A stretch of 64,000 nt of DNA from Gnetum montanum (GCA_015680685.1 MNCI01004872.1:1279527-1343526), one strand, 5' to 3'. Positions 11,751 to 23,876 are shown, counted from the stretch's first letter. Program-made: numbers and translations. The notes: generated by a model from the letters alone, not told the origin.

Positions 11751-14505
11751 TATTGGCACATTTTGGCCATTTCATGGAACAAACTTTACAATATTGTAGA
11801 AATAAACAATAAATATAGTTCATGGAATCCTACACATAGTTTTTAATTTTCCTACTACAATTTGCACTTCTTTATTTCTCATCATGACTAAGGTTGGTAA
11901 AGCATCATTACAGTAGCAACTATCCATGGAGGCACATACATTGGCTAAGAGCACATAATTTCCAAAGTAATGTGGCTACAACTACATAAGGTGTTACATG
12001 AGGAGCTTAGCCATGTGAAAGTTGGTATGAAAACAATAGGAAACAAGTAGAATGTGCTAGATGATAGCATTAGGCCTCATGGGCATCCTAGCCACCAAAT
12101 GCCAAGCTTGATCTAAGCCGCCATGGTAGCCCACAAGATTTATCATCAATGCATAATGTTATAGACTAGATGCTATGCCATAATCTGCACTCATTTAGTG
12201 GAAATATCTACATCCCTACTTGAGAAAGCCACAATTGGCATATACATGCAACAAGCCGAAGAACATAATCCCATCTAGAACAAGCACAAAATCTTCATCT
12301 TCTCTTTATTTCTTTTGGCATTGCTCCATTTTCATTTCCATAAACCCAAATCTAGTAGCACCAGTACTAGTAATAGTAGTAGTACTAATGAAGTAATTGT
12401 GAACAAGGAAAACATGAAGTTGCATGCCATGTCCCAGGGCTACCAAATTTGCAAAGGTTCTCACAAGAGTCAAGTCCATCACACAATTGATCCTGGGATT
12501 GATCCTACAACCTTTAATGGTGGATAACACTTGTAGATCGTGGCAATACTAATCACAATGTACACTCAACGTTTGGTCATCAAGACTCCTACGGTAGGGT
12601 TTCTAAGTGTGATCAAAGGTTTCATTGATCAAGAGATGCCTCCTCCATGTACATCGATGGTGGTGGTGGTTCTAGGTTTCATAGGTCTAGTGGAAGATTC
12701 TCCTCAAAACATGACAATGCTAGCTTCAACAGCGGAAAGCAAGTAGGTATCATGAAAATGTTCATGCAAATGAGAATGAAGGCAAAAGCATGGATATGAA
12801 TACGAAGATGAAGGCTAAAGTAGGGTTGATAGTAGATTTGCTAATGATGGCACATGCACCTAGCAAGCATGAGAGTAGCACCACATAGTGGACAGAGCTT
12901 TTGTTTGTAGGTAGCTTCTATACCATCAATATTATTCCACTAGAAATACCAACTAGATAGGCCATTATCAAGGTCTTTCCTTGATCGATATTAAATAGAA
13001 TATGTTCCCCAATTATCAGTTTGCCTAGCCTATGTTTTTCATCTAAATTTACTCATTATCTCTAGTTTTCTTGTCTTAGTCTTGCAATAGTTTGCTGATT
13101 GCGAGGGAGATATGTTAATTTCTATATGATGCACCAAGCTTCCATCACTAAAAAAAGTTATTATTTAAAAAGAAAGGGAATTTATGTTCCTTAGTGGTTG
13201 CAACCAAATTTTAATTTTCCATGATGTTGTAACCACCAAATAGGACACTTGGAAATCATACCTATTTTTCCTAGGTAGTTACAACTAACTCCTATGGTGG
13301 CTATAACTAACCTTAATCTTCGATGATGATTGTAACTATCATGAAGACACTATAAAAAGAGCTTCAGGTGTAGAAAAGAGAAGGAATTTAACGGAACATC
13401 AAGAAGAATATTGAAGATTGTAAAGCACATCTTGCTAAAGCCACCAATTTAGTTGCTTTGTTTTAGTACTATGAGTTCTTTTCTTCTCATTTTTTTAGTC
13501 GCTTAGCTAATGGTTTAGACAGTATTGTGCTTGACATTTAATATTGGGATAGGTTTCTTTTATAGCTCTATTTTTGTGCAATATAAAACCTCAATTAGGT
13601 TTGCCATATAAGAGCTTATGTTATCTTAGAAAATCATCTTGAGCAATTTAATAGTAGTGTCTTATAGAAATTACATGTTTAAGTCTAGATGATCTAGAAA
13701 ATCATAGATACTTTGAGATGACTAAAATAGCTTCATTTTTTTAAAAATTTATTAACTTAAAATTTCAATATTGAAATTATCAAATTTTTTTGAAAGCTCT
13801 ATTGTTTGCAATTCTTCACAATTATTAACTAACTAAATAAAATCCTGCACTTTGTCATTTACAAAGCATTTTGGTAGTTAAATAAGAGTGTCTTTTACAA
13901 AATTGTTTGTTGAGCTTAGAGGGTTTAGACAATTCATAATATTTAAATTGAATTAGAATAACTTTATTGCAAAGTGTTTCCTCATGTTAGTTTATCTCAT
14001 TTAAATGTTTAATATTTCACACAAATCTTCTTTCTTTTAATTTTTCTTTCTAAAATCTATTGAATCTTGCTCTATTTCTAGTTTTCTTGTGGAATTTTCT
14101 CTCTGGGGGGAATTAGAAGAAGATTGGTAGAATTGTGCTCAAGCATTTTTCTGCAATTTTATCTATTTCAAGTAGGTAGCATAGGGACTATATAGACTAA
14201 GTGACTTGACAAAATAAGAATTTTTATGACTCATAGTATTTGAGAAACTTAGCTAAATTTCTTTTATGATAGTCAGTTACAATTTCATACATAAATCCAA
14301 GTATTGCAACATTCATAATAGCAAAGACGCACTAACGCTTAGTTCATTCTATAACCACTGAGTTTATTTAGAGGTAACTAGGCCTTTGTATTGCTAGAGA
14401 TCAACAAGTACCTAAACCCTGTATGATGAAACACCTTTGTTTCCTATGATCCCAAAGCCGCAAGACCATAGGCCAAACGTTGGCAGTCTCTAACAATCGC
14501 CAATA
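11751..14505 (+). repeat. 5' LTR of element A
   Basis: This repeat is matched over its whole length by 17,343-20,183. Its U3 holds repeated GTTGTAACTACC-like words between 13,190 and 13,340, directly before the TATA box at 13,351. It is 86 bases shorter than the 3' LTR, mainly because one stretch with two or three of those words is missing after 13,190. The first base pair TG has changed to TA and the final CA to TA. The LTR was no doubt identical to its partner on insertion; the many transitions show that insertion is old. Confidence 0.85.
13351..13358 (+). promoter_or_regulatory. TATA box of element A 5' LTR
   Basis: TATAAAAA within CACTATAAAAAGAGCTT is conserved in the other LTR at 19,023-19,030. 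It lies just after the cluster of GTTGTAAC/GTTACAAC words, which is where a core promoter is expected. Confidence 0.6.
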
Positions 14506-14532
14506 GTTCTTTTGGCACTAGAAGGAAGACAA
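14506..14532 (+). other. Primer-binding-like site of element A
   Basis: Directly after the 5' LTR the sequence is GTTCTTTTGGCACTAGAAGG. G1 has a very similar word after its 5' LTR in its own orientation (TTCTGGTGCTAGAAGGAGGG), so this is probably the tRNA primer site of a group of gypsy elements. Which tRNA it pairs with was not determined. Confidence 0.45.
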
Positions 14533-14639
14533 GAACATTGTGTTACCTAAGTTCATTACATTTATAGAGACTGATAGTCCTAGCACACCAATAGTTCTTT
14601 TTGGTGCTAGGAGAGCTTGAAAGAAAAGTAGTTATTATT

Positions 14640-16265
14640 TTAAGTTAATGACCAAACAAATTGATAGTTTAGAAGATTTCAAAGGTTCTAAAGAAATTCC
14701 ATATTATAAGACTAACTATTCATTAGAAGAAGAACAAAAAAGGTTTTTTAAGTTTGGAACTAATGGAACGAAAATTAGAAAGATAATGAGTTCACCTCTT
14801 CTTTCTAGTTTATCAATCTATAGGAGAAGGTTGAGGAAATATAAGAGTTCAACAATCAAAATGAATTCTAATAGGATAGTGAATCCATAACCAGTGAATC
14901 CTTGAGAAAGAGTTATACCATTAGGGTTTTAACATTACAATGATATTCCTATGGGAGTTTACTAATATTTACCTAAGCATTTTATTCCTAGAAAAGCTTT
15001 ACTTGAATGAAGAATACACTCACTTATTTGAGTTAGCTTTAGCTCATGTAAGTATTCAACACCAATAACAAGCTTGTAGATTGTTCATAGAAAGTGTAAA
15101 GGATATGGTTCAAATTTGATATTCAAACTTGCAAAGTAATAGAATCACAAGTTGAGATGATATGAAAATCATTTTCTTAACCTAATTTGATAATCAATTA
15201 GATCAACAGTTGTATTGTGGGCTACTACAAGTTAAGCAAGGAGTTAAGGAGTCAATTAAAGATTTCAACATTAAATTTCAACAAATTTGTAGGCTCTTTT
15301 AAAGATAATATAGACCATCATAAGAAATGCTTAGAGACACTTATCTTAAGGCTTTGGATTCCAATATTTCAATCTAGTTAATGAGAACTCCAAACTTGCT
15401 AACCTTGAATGACTACTTTAGTGAAGCTATCAAGTTAGAAAAATAATTAAGCTTGAATAATGAAGAAATTATCACAAGTCAAAAATTGGAAGAGAAAATT
15501 AAAATTCCTATGAAATATTTTAAATAAACTAAGACATTAGTAGACCATCTCGTATTAAGATAGAGTAGGAGTTGGAAAGTAGAAAATTTGAAAAAGGACA
15601 ATTAATGAGAGACTTACCTAACAAAGTAGTGAAACTAGAAAAACCTTTGACGAAGGTTAAAATCAAGGAAGAAAAGAAAAATAGAAAACATAAACATCAA
15701 GACACTAAGTTAGTAGACAATGAGGGTGATAATGATCTTGCTATATCCAACTTCCTTAATATTGATTATGATAATGGGCTATCTAGTGTTCATTATGCAA
15801 GCAAATCTTCTAAGAATGGATCTAGTGATATCTCTTCTCTATTATGTTCTGAAGAGGATATATCATCAAATGAAGAGTGTAATAATAATGAAAAAGATGG
15901 ATATAATTTGTGATCAAAAGAAAAATTAATGACTTTTAGGCCTCCAAATATCATTTCTAATCCAACTACTAAGAGGAAGTTTTTTGAACCAAGTGGAAGA
16001 GAGAAAAATAAAGGTAAAGAAGTTCAAGTAGAGAAAAGTACTCACAATCAATATTTTAATAAATGGATGAAGAATCCAGGCTTTTATGAAGATGGAAAAT
16101 ATAATTTGATTTAGGATCTTAAACATGTCAAGGGAAATATTAGTATTTATCAATTATTACAAACAAGAGACTAGCCAAGAAAAGCTTTAGAGCTTATTAA
16201 AGATAAAAGGAGACATGTATATGTATCTAGCAAGGATAAGACAACAAAAACTAGCTATGATTATA
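14640..16265 (+). pseudogene. Gag of element A
   Basis: The gene encodes a Ty3/gypsy capsid. The retrotransposon gag core is at about 15,140-15,480, read with frame changes: a LLQVKQGVKESIKDFNI stretch, IKFQQICRLF, and later an AIKLEK segment. A long, basic then acidic open stretch at 15,572-15,913 follows (KIKEEKKNRKHKH, then Asp/Ser/Asn-rich), and a second at 15,929-16,114. Near 16,108-16,165 comes YNLI, a stop, DLKHVKGNISIYQLL, a block that precedes the protease in this kind of gypsy element. A small open frame at 14,648-14,890 upstream may be the N-terminal part. Stops at several points break the protein; some look like CAG to TAG changes. Confidence 0.6.
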
Positions 16266-16269
16266 CTGC

Positions 16270-16720
16270 TAATAAAGAAAATTCTTCTTTTCTCTTGACA
16301 ATGAAGTTAAACAATAAATATATTTACACATTTTTGGTTGATTATGGAGCTACATCTACTATCATGCCATTATCTATATGCAAAAAATTTGCTTTGAGTC
16401 CTAAAAAAAAAAAGGATTATTCAAGTAGACGAAAGTAGAGTAAAGACTATGGGTCAACTACCTAATGTTCTATTAGAAATTTCTTCTAAACCTTGTATAA
16501 AAAGTAGAGTAACTATTTAAGTAGCAGATATCCCAGATTCTCATTATATTTTATTAAGTAGAAGTTGGAGTAAAAATTTCTCAAGTTACATATCAACAAA
16601 TTACTGAAATATGTGGCTAACTTGGAAAGGAAAACCAAATCAAATTTACATATATAGTAAACCTTTGATGATTGAAAACATTACTTTAAATGGGAAAAGC
16701 AAAGTTGATGAAATAAGCTC
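16270..16720 (+). pseudogene. Retropepsin of element A
   Basis: At 16,295-16,400 the translation reads FLLTMKLNNKYIYTFLVDYGATSTIMPLSIC. The aspartic protease signature is the DYGATSTIMP part, matching the family's D(S/T)GA-(S/N)-(I/V)MP with Ser or Thr of the catalytic triad replaced by Tyr. A one-base slip follows in an A-rich run near 16,405. Downstream, VADIPDSHYILLSRSW near 16,520 corresponds to the conserved flap and ILLGR(P/S)W block of gypsy proteases. The replacement next to the catalytic Asp suggests loss of activity. It lies between gag and the RNase H fragment. Confidence 0.7.
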
Positions 16721-16724
16721 TTTT

Positions 16725-17100
16725 GAATCCAAAATTTGCACACTTGAAGAAGTTTGTAACTTGGAAAAAGAGAAATCTCAAGATAAGAGTGAGAGGGAAT
16801 TATATTTTTGGTGGTTCTTGCAACTCCAAAGGTGCAAGAGTGAAAGTAGTCCTAGTAAATGATGATTCTCCAAAAAGTTTCAAGGCAATTCCTCTACCTT
16901 TACCTTTTAGTAAAAATAAGGTCAAATATGAAGCTTTGACTATTGGAATTAAAACAACATTTAAAAAATGAGAAGAGATAGTTTCTAATAATAATACTGC
17001 AAAGGATAATGTGAGGACTGAAGAAGTGGAAGCATTGATAAAATGAGAGGAAGAGAAGAAAGCTTGGATTAATTAGAAATTGAGTATTATAGAACCCAAG
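16725..17100 (+). pseudogene. RNase H fragment of element A, with RT missing
   Basis: The open frame at 16,723-16,971 reads FGGSCNSKGARVKVVLVND and then KVKYEALTIGIKTTF. In gypsy RNase H the pattern is a (Y/F)(F/V)DGS-s-kGaGAG--L----G, followed about 40 residues later by N-AEYEAL--GL. The first catalytic Asp has become Gly and the AEYEAL Glu is kept as KYEAL. It starts only about 50 codons after the protease, so the roughly 1.3 kb of RT that should lie between them is absent. An acidic stretch follows and no integrase is present. It may be a deletion in this copy or the normal form of a non-autonomous family. Confidence 0.6.
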
Positions 17101-17324
17101 ACATGAAGATTCCTATGAAGATCACTTTGACAACTCTTTTCCCTCCTACCAAGTAGCTTCTGGTATGGCTTCACTTGTATAGTTTTCATTTCTATTTCTT
17201 AGGAATGAGGTTTTTATATCATTGAATGTTAAGTTCGATGGAAATTTTCCTCTAAAAATATTTACTTATTTTCTTCAATTATAGTTTAGTTTAAAATAGA
17301 GCTTACATGAATTTCTTTAAGTGT

Positions 17325-17342
17325 TCTAATGAGGGCTAGATA
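17325..17342 (+). other. Candidate polypurine tract of element A
   Basis: The sequence just before the 3' LTR, AATGAGGGCTAGATA, is purine-rich and stands where plus-strand DNA synthesis would be primed. The tract is worn, so the call is weak. Confidence 0.35.
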
Positions 17343-20183
17343 TCTTGGCACATTTTGGCCATTTCATGGAACAAACTTTATAGTTCATGGCATATTGCAA
17401 ATAGCCATGAATTTTCTTACTATAATTTGCACTTCTTTCTTTCTCATCATGATTGAGGTTGGTAGTAGCATCATTACAATAGTGGTTATTCATGGAGCCA
17501 CATAGATTGGCCAAGAACACATAATTTCCAAAGTAATATGCCTACCAGTGCACAAGATGTTGCATGAGAAGCTTAGCCATTTGAAATTTGTCATGAAGAC
17601 AATAGGTAATAAGTAGAATGTGCTAGATGAAAACATTACATCTCATGGGCATCTTGGCCACCAAATGTCAAGCTTGATCCAAGCTATCATGGTAGCCCAC
17701 AAGATTTATCATCAATGCATAATGTTGTAGACTAGGAGCTATGTCATAATCTACACTCATTCAACATACATATGTGCATTCCTACTCAAGAAAGCTACAT
17801 TTGGAAAAGGCATGAAACAAGCCCAAGAATGTAATCCCATCTAACAAAAGCATAATTTTTTCCTCTTCTCTCTATTTCTTTTGTTGTTGCTCCATTTCCA
17901 TTTTCAAAAACCCAAAACTAGCAACACGAGTACTAGTAATAGTCATAGTGTTGATGAAGTAATTGCAAAAAAGTAAAGAATGAAGCTACATGCCATTTCC
18001 AAGGGCTACCAAATTCATAGAGGTTATCACAAGAGTTAGGTACATCACATAGTTGAGCTTGGGCTTCATCCTGCAACCTTCCATGGTGGAGTACACTTGC
18101 AATGCATGATAGCACTAATCACAACATGGACTCAGCTTTTGATTGGTGTGACTCCTATGGTAAGGTTTCTAGGTATGACCAAAGGTTTCATCAATATAGA
18201 TATGCATCCTCTACATACATTGATGGCGGTGGTAGTTCCAGGTTTTGTAGATCTAGTAGAAGCTTCTCCTCAAAGCATGAAAATGCTAGCTTTAATGGCA
18301 GCAAGTAAGAGGGTAGCACACAGATGTAGACATAGATGATAATGGAAACAAAAGCATGGATACAAATAAAAAGATGAAGGATAAAGCAAGATTGATAATA
18401 GATTTTTGGATGATGGCACATGGCATGTACTTAGCAGGTGTGAGAGGAGCACCACACAATGGATAGAGCATCTATCTACATGCAGCTTCTCTACCATCAA
18501 TATTGTTTTGCTGCCAATATCAACTCTATAGGCCATTATCGAGGCCTTTCCTTGAGAAATATTAATTATAATATGTTCCTCAATTTTCAATTTTCCTAGC
18601 TTAAATTTTTCTATCAAATTGTCTCATTGTCTTCTTTTTTCTTATCTTAGTCTTTTAATAGTTTTTTGGTTACAAAGAGGGAGACATGTTAATTTCTATT
18701 ATATGCACCAAGCTTCCATCACCAATAAAAAGGTTATCATTTAAAAAGAAAGGAAATTTATGTTCCATATAAATTAAACACTAGTTAATTATAATATATA
18801 TGGTGATTATAACTAACTACCATGATGATTGGAACTTTCCCCATAGTGGTTGTAACTACCCTTAGTGTTTACAACCAAATTTTAATTTTCCATGATGTTG
18901 TAACCACCAAATAGGACACTTGGAAACCATACCTATTTTATGTATGGTAGTTACAAATAACTCCTATGATGGTGCTAACTAACCTTAATCTTCCATGATG
19001 ATCATAACTACCACAAAGACACTATAAAAAGAGCTTTATAGGTAGAGAAGTCAAGGAATTGGAGGTAAGATCAAGAGGAATATTGAAAATTGTAAAGCGT
19101 GACTTGCTTAAGGCATCAATTCAGCTAATTTGTTTTAATATTGTAAGTTTTGTTCTTCCCATTTTATTTTATTTGCTTAGTTAACGGTTTAGATAGTATC
19201 GTGCTTGGCATTTAATTTTGTGATTTTTTAGGTTGCTTTTATAGACCTATTTTTGTGAAATAGAAGACTTCTATTATGTTTACCATATAAGAGCTTATGT
19301 TGTCTTAGAAAAAAATCTTGATTAATTTAATAGTAATGTCTTATACAAATTTTCTGTTTGAGACTAAATGATCTAGAAAATCTTTGATACTTTGAGATGA
19401 CTAAAATAGCTTTATTTTTTTAAAGTTTATTACCTTAATATTTCAATCTTAAAATTGTCAACTTTTTTGAAAGCTATATTGTTTGTAATTCTTGAAAATT
19501 ATTAACTAGATAAATAAAAGCTTGTACTTTGTTGTTTATCAAGAATTTTGGTAGTTAAATAAGAGTGTCTTTTACGAAATTGCTTGTTCAGCTCAAAGGG
19601 TTTGGACGATTGGTAATATTTAGATTGAATTGGAATAGATTTATTGTGAAGTTTTTTCTAATGACAATTTATATTTTTTAAATGTTTGAGATATTACAAA
19701 AATATTCTTTCTTTTCTTTTCTTTTTCTAAAATCCATTAAATCTTACTCTATTTCTAGTTTTCTTGTGGAATTTTCTCTCTAGGGGAAATTAGGAGTAGA
19801 TTGGCAGAATTGTTCTCAAGCATTTTTGTGAAATATTATCTATTTCAAGTAGCATATTATAGGGACTATATAGACTAAGTGACTTGATAAAATAGGAATT
19901 TTGATGACTCACAATATTCAACAAAGTTAGCTAAATTTCTTTTATGATAGCTAGTTACAACTTCATATACAAACCCAAGTATTACAACATTCATAAGAGC
20001 AAACACACACACATGCGTAGTTCATTCTATAAACACTAAATTTATTTGGAGGTATCTAGGCCTTGGTGTTATGAAATACTAGTGAGCACCTAAACCTTGT
20101 TTGATAGAATACCTTCATTTTTCCTGATCTCAAAGCCACGAGACTAGAGGTCAAATGTTGGTGGTCCCAAAAAATAGCCAACA
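17343..20183 (+). repeat. 3' LTR of element A
   Basis: This is the partner of 11,751-14,505. It keeps the terminal GCCAACA and carries about 86 bases more than the 5' LTR in U3 (about 18,757-18,860), a stretch with extra GGTTGTAACTACC-like words. A TATA box is at 19,023-19,030. It is followed immediately by CAATG, the target duplication, and then by LINE L1 piece 2. Confidence 0.85.
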
Positions 20184-20770
20184 CAATGAAAAGTAAGCAA
20201 GGTAGTACTTTTATATAAAAAATATAATAAAAATAATTTGGAAAATTATCACATGAGAGTTATAAGTAATATTTTTCCTAAGTTATTAGATGTTATTATT
20301 AAAAAATACATAGCACTTGTGTAGAAGATAATAATATAAAAGTAATGGGTTAGGTTAGTTTCAAGAAAATCCACTCCACAATTGACCACTTAGTTATCCT
20401 TTGATATTGTATACAAGCAAAAAGAATGTAATAAAAATTTATTTATTTTCTTTCTTGATTTTGTAAAAGTATATGATTCAATGCTCTATAAAAATTTATG
20501 ATTGTGCCTAAATAGTTTAGGCATTTCTACATAGTTGATGGTAGCAATACAAAAGCTATATAAAGAAGTCATGATTGATCTTAAAGATAAGAATTCATAG
20601 GAAAAATTTTAGTTTTAGAGAAATGTTGGAGTGAATCAATGATGCTCTTTATTCCCAACTCTTTTTCAACTATTTATTGATGACTTACAAGATTGAATAT
20701 ATACAAGAAATCATAAGCATGCTATCAAGATTGGATATCATGTAGTGAACCTAGTTCATGTAGATGATGC
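20184..20770 (+). pseudogene. LINE L1, piece 2: RT core
   Basis: The first five bases (CAATG) are the element A target duplication. From 20,200 the plus strand reads KYNKNNLENYH, a VISNIFPKLLDVIIKKYI block, then FLDFVKVYDSMLYKNLW, which is the LINE RT fingers and palm region (family: NYR-I---s---KL---I, then DF-KAFD-v----L). At 20,630 comes GVNQ-CSLFPTLFQLFIDDLQD, matching GV-QG--LSP-LF-LFI-DL, and near 20,752 the catalytic block VDDA (family YADD). The piece ends inside this catalytic block at 20,770, at the end of copia element C1. LINE RT continues in phase at 44,781. Confidence 0.8.
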
Positions 20771-21869
20771 TATGGAACAAGAACTTATAAGTGGGTTGAA
20801 TAAGTTCATCAAATTAAAACTACACAAACCACAAAAACAGACCAATGTTTACATGGTTCCCCAACTTGGGTAGTCCACATTCAGAGGGTAGATTCATTTC
20901 ATGCCTCCAAACTTTGTTTTTCCTAAAACTTGTTTGAAAGGAATCACATCCTATACAAGCTCTAAGCTCTAAATTGGAGTGTTTTGTTGCTAAAAAACCA
21001 TTCAACCCCACAAGGTTCTAGCAAGCTCAGAATGTGGTTTCAAAAATCCCATAACCTTTGCAAAATTGAGCTATACTATAGTGTATTTTGACACTGCATA
21101 ATGACTCAACCTTACAAGTTCCCAAAAAGCTCAATGTGGATTCCCTCTTACATGAATCACATCAACCCCATAGGGTAGCAATAAATAAAGAAAGAAACAA
21201 GAAAGAAATGTAACTAAATTTATAAGTACTTGTACTTTGAAGCTTAGTACAACACATAACTAAGCAAATGATGTTATAATGAAGAAGAAGAATACAATAG
21301 CATAGAATAGACAATGACGGATCTTTTGTAAATAGTACTTTTAAAATTGTTAAGATTTTGATATCTTCCTATAGCCTTGGAGTTTTTGGAAACTTCTCAA
21401 AATTTTTGCAATGGCTACTAAATAAATAGTGTAGACATCTCCTTTGAGGTTGGGATGTCTACCTAAGATTGGCCTCAATTCAAGTGAGACATCTCACTAG
21501 AAAATGGGACATCTTCTATGGGACATATACTAGGAGATGTCTACTTTGGATGTAGACATCTACTATTTTTAGGATATGTCTTCTAATCTTTTAAGCTCTA
21601 TCTTCTAAGGATTTCTCAAATCAATTTACCTTATTGACAATCCTTGAAGCATCTTCATTTGATTTATAACATTTATTTCATCCATGCTCATCTATGATGT
21701 CATCTTGTCCATGTGGTCTACATTTTGACATCTCATTCTAGATCTCATTTCCTTGAGTTCTCAAGTCTTGTTGTGGAGTTCTTGTAATGTCTTGCAAACA
21801 AATTATCTATAACAAATATTTTATGTTCTCCATTTTTCTTACGGTTTTTGACATACCAAAAGGTCAACA
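20771..21869 (-). repeat. 3' LTR of C1
   Basis: The repeat matches 43,676-44,776. Shared landmarks are an AGAGGGTAGATTC word, an AAGCTCTAAGCTCTA-like word, CTTGTACTTTGAAGCTTAGTACAAC, and the terminal ACATACCAAAAG word. Between 21,425 and 21,600 it holds a cluster of AGACATCT/AGATGTCT words. Read on the minus strand it starts TGTTGACC directly after a purine tract (AAAAATGGGGATAT). Confidence 0.8.
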
Positions 21870-22460
21870 ATATCCCCATTTTTGATGATTTCCAAAACAT
21901 AAGAAAATGGATTAGTAGATATTATGGCATAAAATTTAAAAATCAATAATAATAAAAATGCTTAACATGTATCAATTCAAATGGTAGCCAAAGAAAATTG
22001 TTGAGGTAAAAACATAAGAGCTCAAGCCAATAGGTTTAAGAAAAAACAAGAGATTTCCACAAATGTTCAAGGGTCAACCTATCTATATAACATAGTCAAT
22101 GAATCCATTTACAAAAGGCATAAAGATCACAAACATCTATCCATACATATACATATCAAACATCTTTCCATACATATCAACTATCCAAAATTTTCCTCCT
22201 TTTTGGACATCACCTAAAAGAAGGGACCACCCAAGGACTCTAATCACTAACCTTAGTGTCATCATCTGAATCCTCATCAAAAGTAGTTGCTATTTGAGAA
22301 GGTCTGTAGGTCTCCTCCTCATCATCATCACTACTAGTACTAGTGTTGGAGACATGTTTCTTGTCATCATTGTCTAAAGAAAGTATCTAAACTAGAGTCA
22401 TTTTTCGATGGAGCTTCACTTGAAATAGAAATTAAAGGTAAGATGAGCCTTGATGAATAG
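21870..22460 (-). other. C1 internal sequence between polypurine tract and G1
   Basis: On the minus strand the sequence next to the LTR, AAAAATGGGGATAT, is a good polypurine tract; element C2 has a similar one (AAAAATGAGGAGAAATAT near 49,468). The rest is AT-rich and contains a Ser/Asp-rich coding-like stretch (22,240-22,440) that I cannot identify. It is followed by the G1 insertion at 22,461. Confidence 0.5.
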
Positions 22461-23876
22461 TGTTACAACTGGAAAACTTGATCATTAGAAAATTGAAAGT
22501 TCTAGCATAAAAACCTCAACCTTGAATCCCTAGGGCCTCCAAAAAAGTGATATTTGGGATGCCCTGGCCAGTTCAGTAGATCAACCAAGGACTTCAAGGA
22601 GGGTGGGACAAGATAAATAATATGATTGTAGATTGAAGTAATATAAATGCACTAAAAATAAATGATAAATTTAACTTCAACAAAAACCAAAATTGTAAAA
22701 TTTATTTTACAAAGAATAAAATAAAGGAGAGTTAAGAAATTATGTACAAACCCTACCTTAGAGGGCAATAGGGGGATACACATGAGTAAGGGTTCAAGGT
22801 CCACTAAAGCCAATGTGTTTCAATCCATGATCTAGATTTCCTACCACTCCCAATGCTATTGAACCTTCTTTGTTGCTACTCTAGATCTACAATGTTGGTC
22901 ACTACTTGGAGTTGAGAAGTGTGAAGAATCCAAGATGCCCAAGTGCTCTATGCTAGGAATTGGAAATCCCAAGAGTGCTACTTGGAGCCTAAAAACCCAT
23001 AAATTCAAAGGTAGGTAAAAGGGTCACAATGCCATAGGGGTTCCACCCTAGAAATACCAAAGGTTTGTAAGTGCTCTTAGATGTGCCAAAGTGTGGAACT
23101 ATTTCTTGAAAAATGTATGTATTCTCAATGTATTTAAGTACCAAAAATGTGGTACCTATAAATGGTGTTTGGGTTTTTTGTTATAGGTTTTGGACCCCAA
23201 GTTTTGCTACAAAATGACTATAATTTGGTTGCACAATCATTGAAAATTTCCTATCAAATTACTGAAAATTTCTACCTTGTATAGGTGATATGGGTGCCTA
23301 AATTTGGGGGATTAGCATATATGGTAAGTGCTAAAATCCCATGATCATTCTGTTTACTATAAATAATAATGGGGGTACACCTTGTACCCTTGAGATGAAT
23401 CTTCCATGCTAAGCCTTCTACCATGCTTGCTGAAGTGATTAATCAATGCTGGAGTATTTGGAGTGATGAAATTCAATTTTTGTGGCTTCCACGCTAGGGG
23501 TATGTAGTTTCCATGCTAGGGAAGAAGGTTTCCATATTGAGGAGGAAAACCTCCATCCCTCCATGCTAGGGTTAGGTGAGATTTACCCCTTATAGATATT
23601 TCCAGTGTAGAAAAGTGTATACCCCCCATAAAACCCATTAAATTATCCTTTTTAGCTTTCCAAAAGGCATTTTGGACCCCCAAGCCCAAATATAGATACT
23701 AGGTGACTCTTTTCACCTAGGGAATGAGGCTTTGATTACTTAAGAGGCATTTTTAGCCTCAAAAGTATGGAAAATGTGAGATTTCACATTTACAACAAAG
23801 TTTTTATTCACATTTCATGGGGTGAAAGTTACATGATGAAAATTGGCCATAACATGCAAATTCATGTGGTGTTTCA
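22461..23876 (-). repeat. 3' LTR of G1
   Basis: It matches 39,279-40,603 over its length, for example GAAAATTGAAAGTTC, AGGGCCTCC, CTTCAAGGAGGGTGG and the CATGCTAGG or CACACTGGG words near the middle. It starts TGTTACAACTGG and ends GTGGTGTTTCA on the plus strand, so on the element strand it begins TGAAACACC. The next bases on the plus strand, ATGGCCCCTCTTTG, are the complement of a polypurine tract (AAAGAGGGGCC) in the right place. Confidence 0.8.

Larger units (their letters stand above)
11751..20183 (+). mobile_element. Element A: Ty3/gypsy LTR retrotransposon without RT
   Basis: Two long direct repeats (2,755 and 2,841 bases) flank 2.8 kb of internal sequence. The LTR ends form an inverted repeat: the start is T(A/C)TTGGC, ancestrally TGTTGGC, and the end is GCCAA(T/C)A, ancestrally GCCAACA. 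A perfect 5-bp duplication CAATG flanks the whole. The internal region holds, in order, a primer-binding-like site, gag, protease and an RNase H fragment, all on the plus strand, then a purine-rich tract. RT and integrase are missing, although the internal region is closed by two LTRs, so this looks like an internally deleted, non-autonomous member. Both LTRs carry a TATA box in the same orientation. The element split LINE L1. Confidence 0.85.

Noticed and set aside
12306-12746. Open frames on both strands within the element A 5' LTR, repeated in the 3' LTR (18,097-18,617)
   Set aside because: They are not conserved between the two LTRs as proteins (stops and frames differ), so they are probably chance; a coding LTR would need the same frame in both.
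15720-15929. Second open frame overlapping element A gag
   Set aside because: It is in another frame of the Ser/Asp-rich gag segment and is a shadow of it.
11751-20183. Long direct repeats as a segmental duplication of host DNA
   Set aside because: TGTTGGC/GCCAACA ends, primer site, gag and protease between the repeats, and the CAATG duplication show that they are LTRs.
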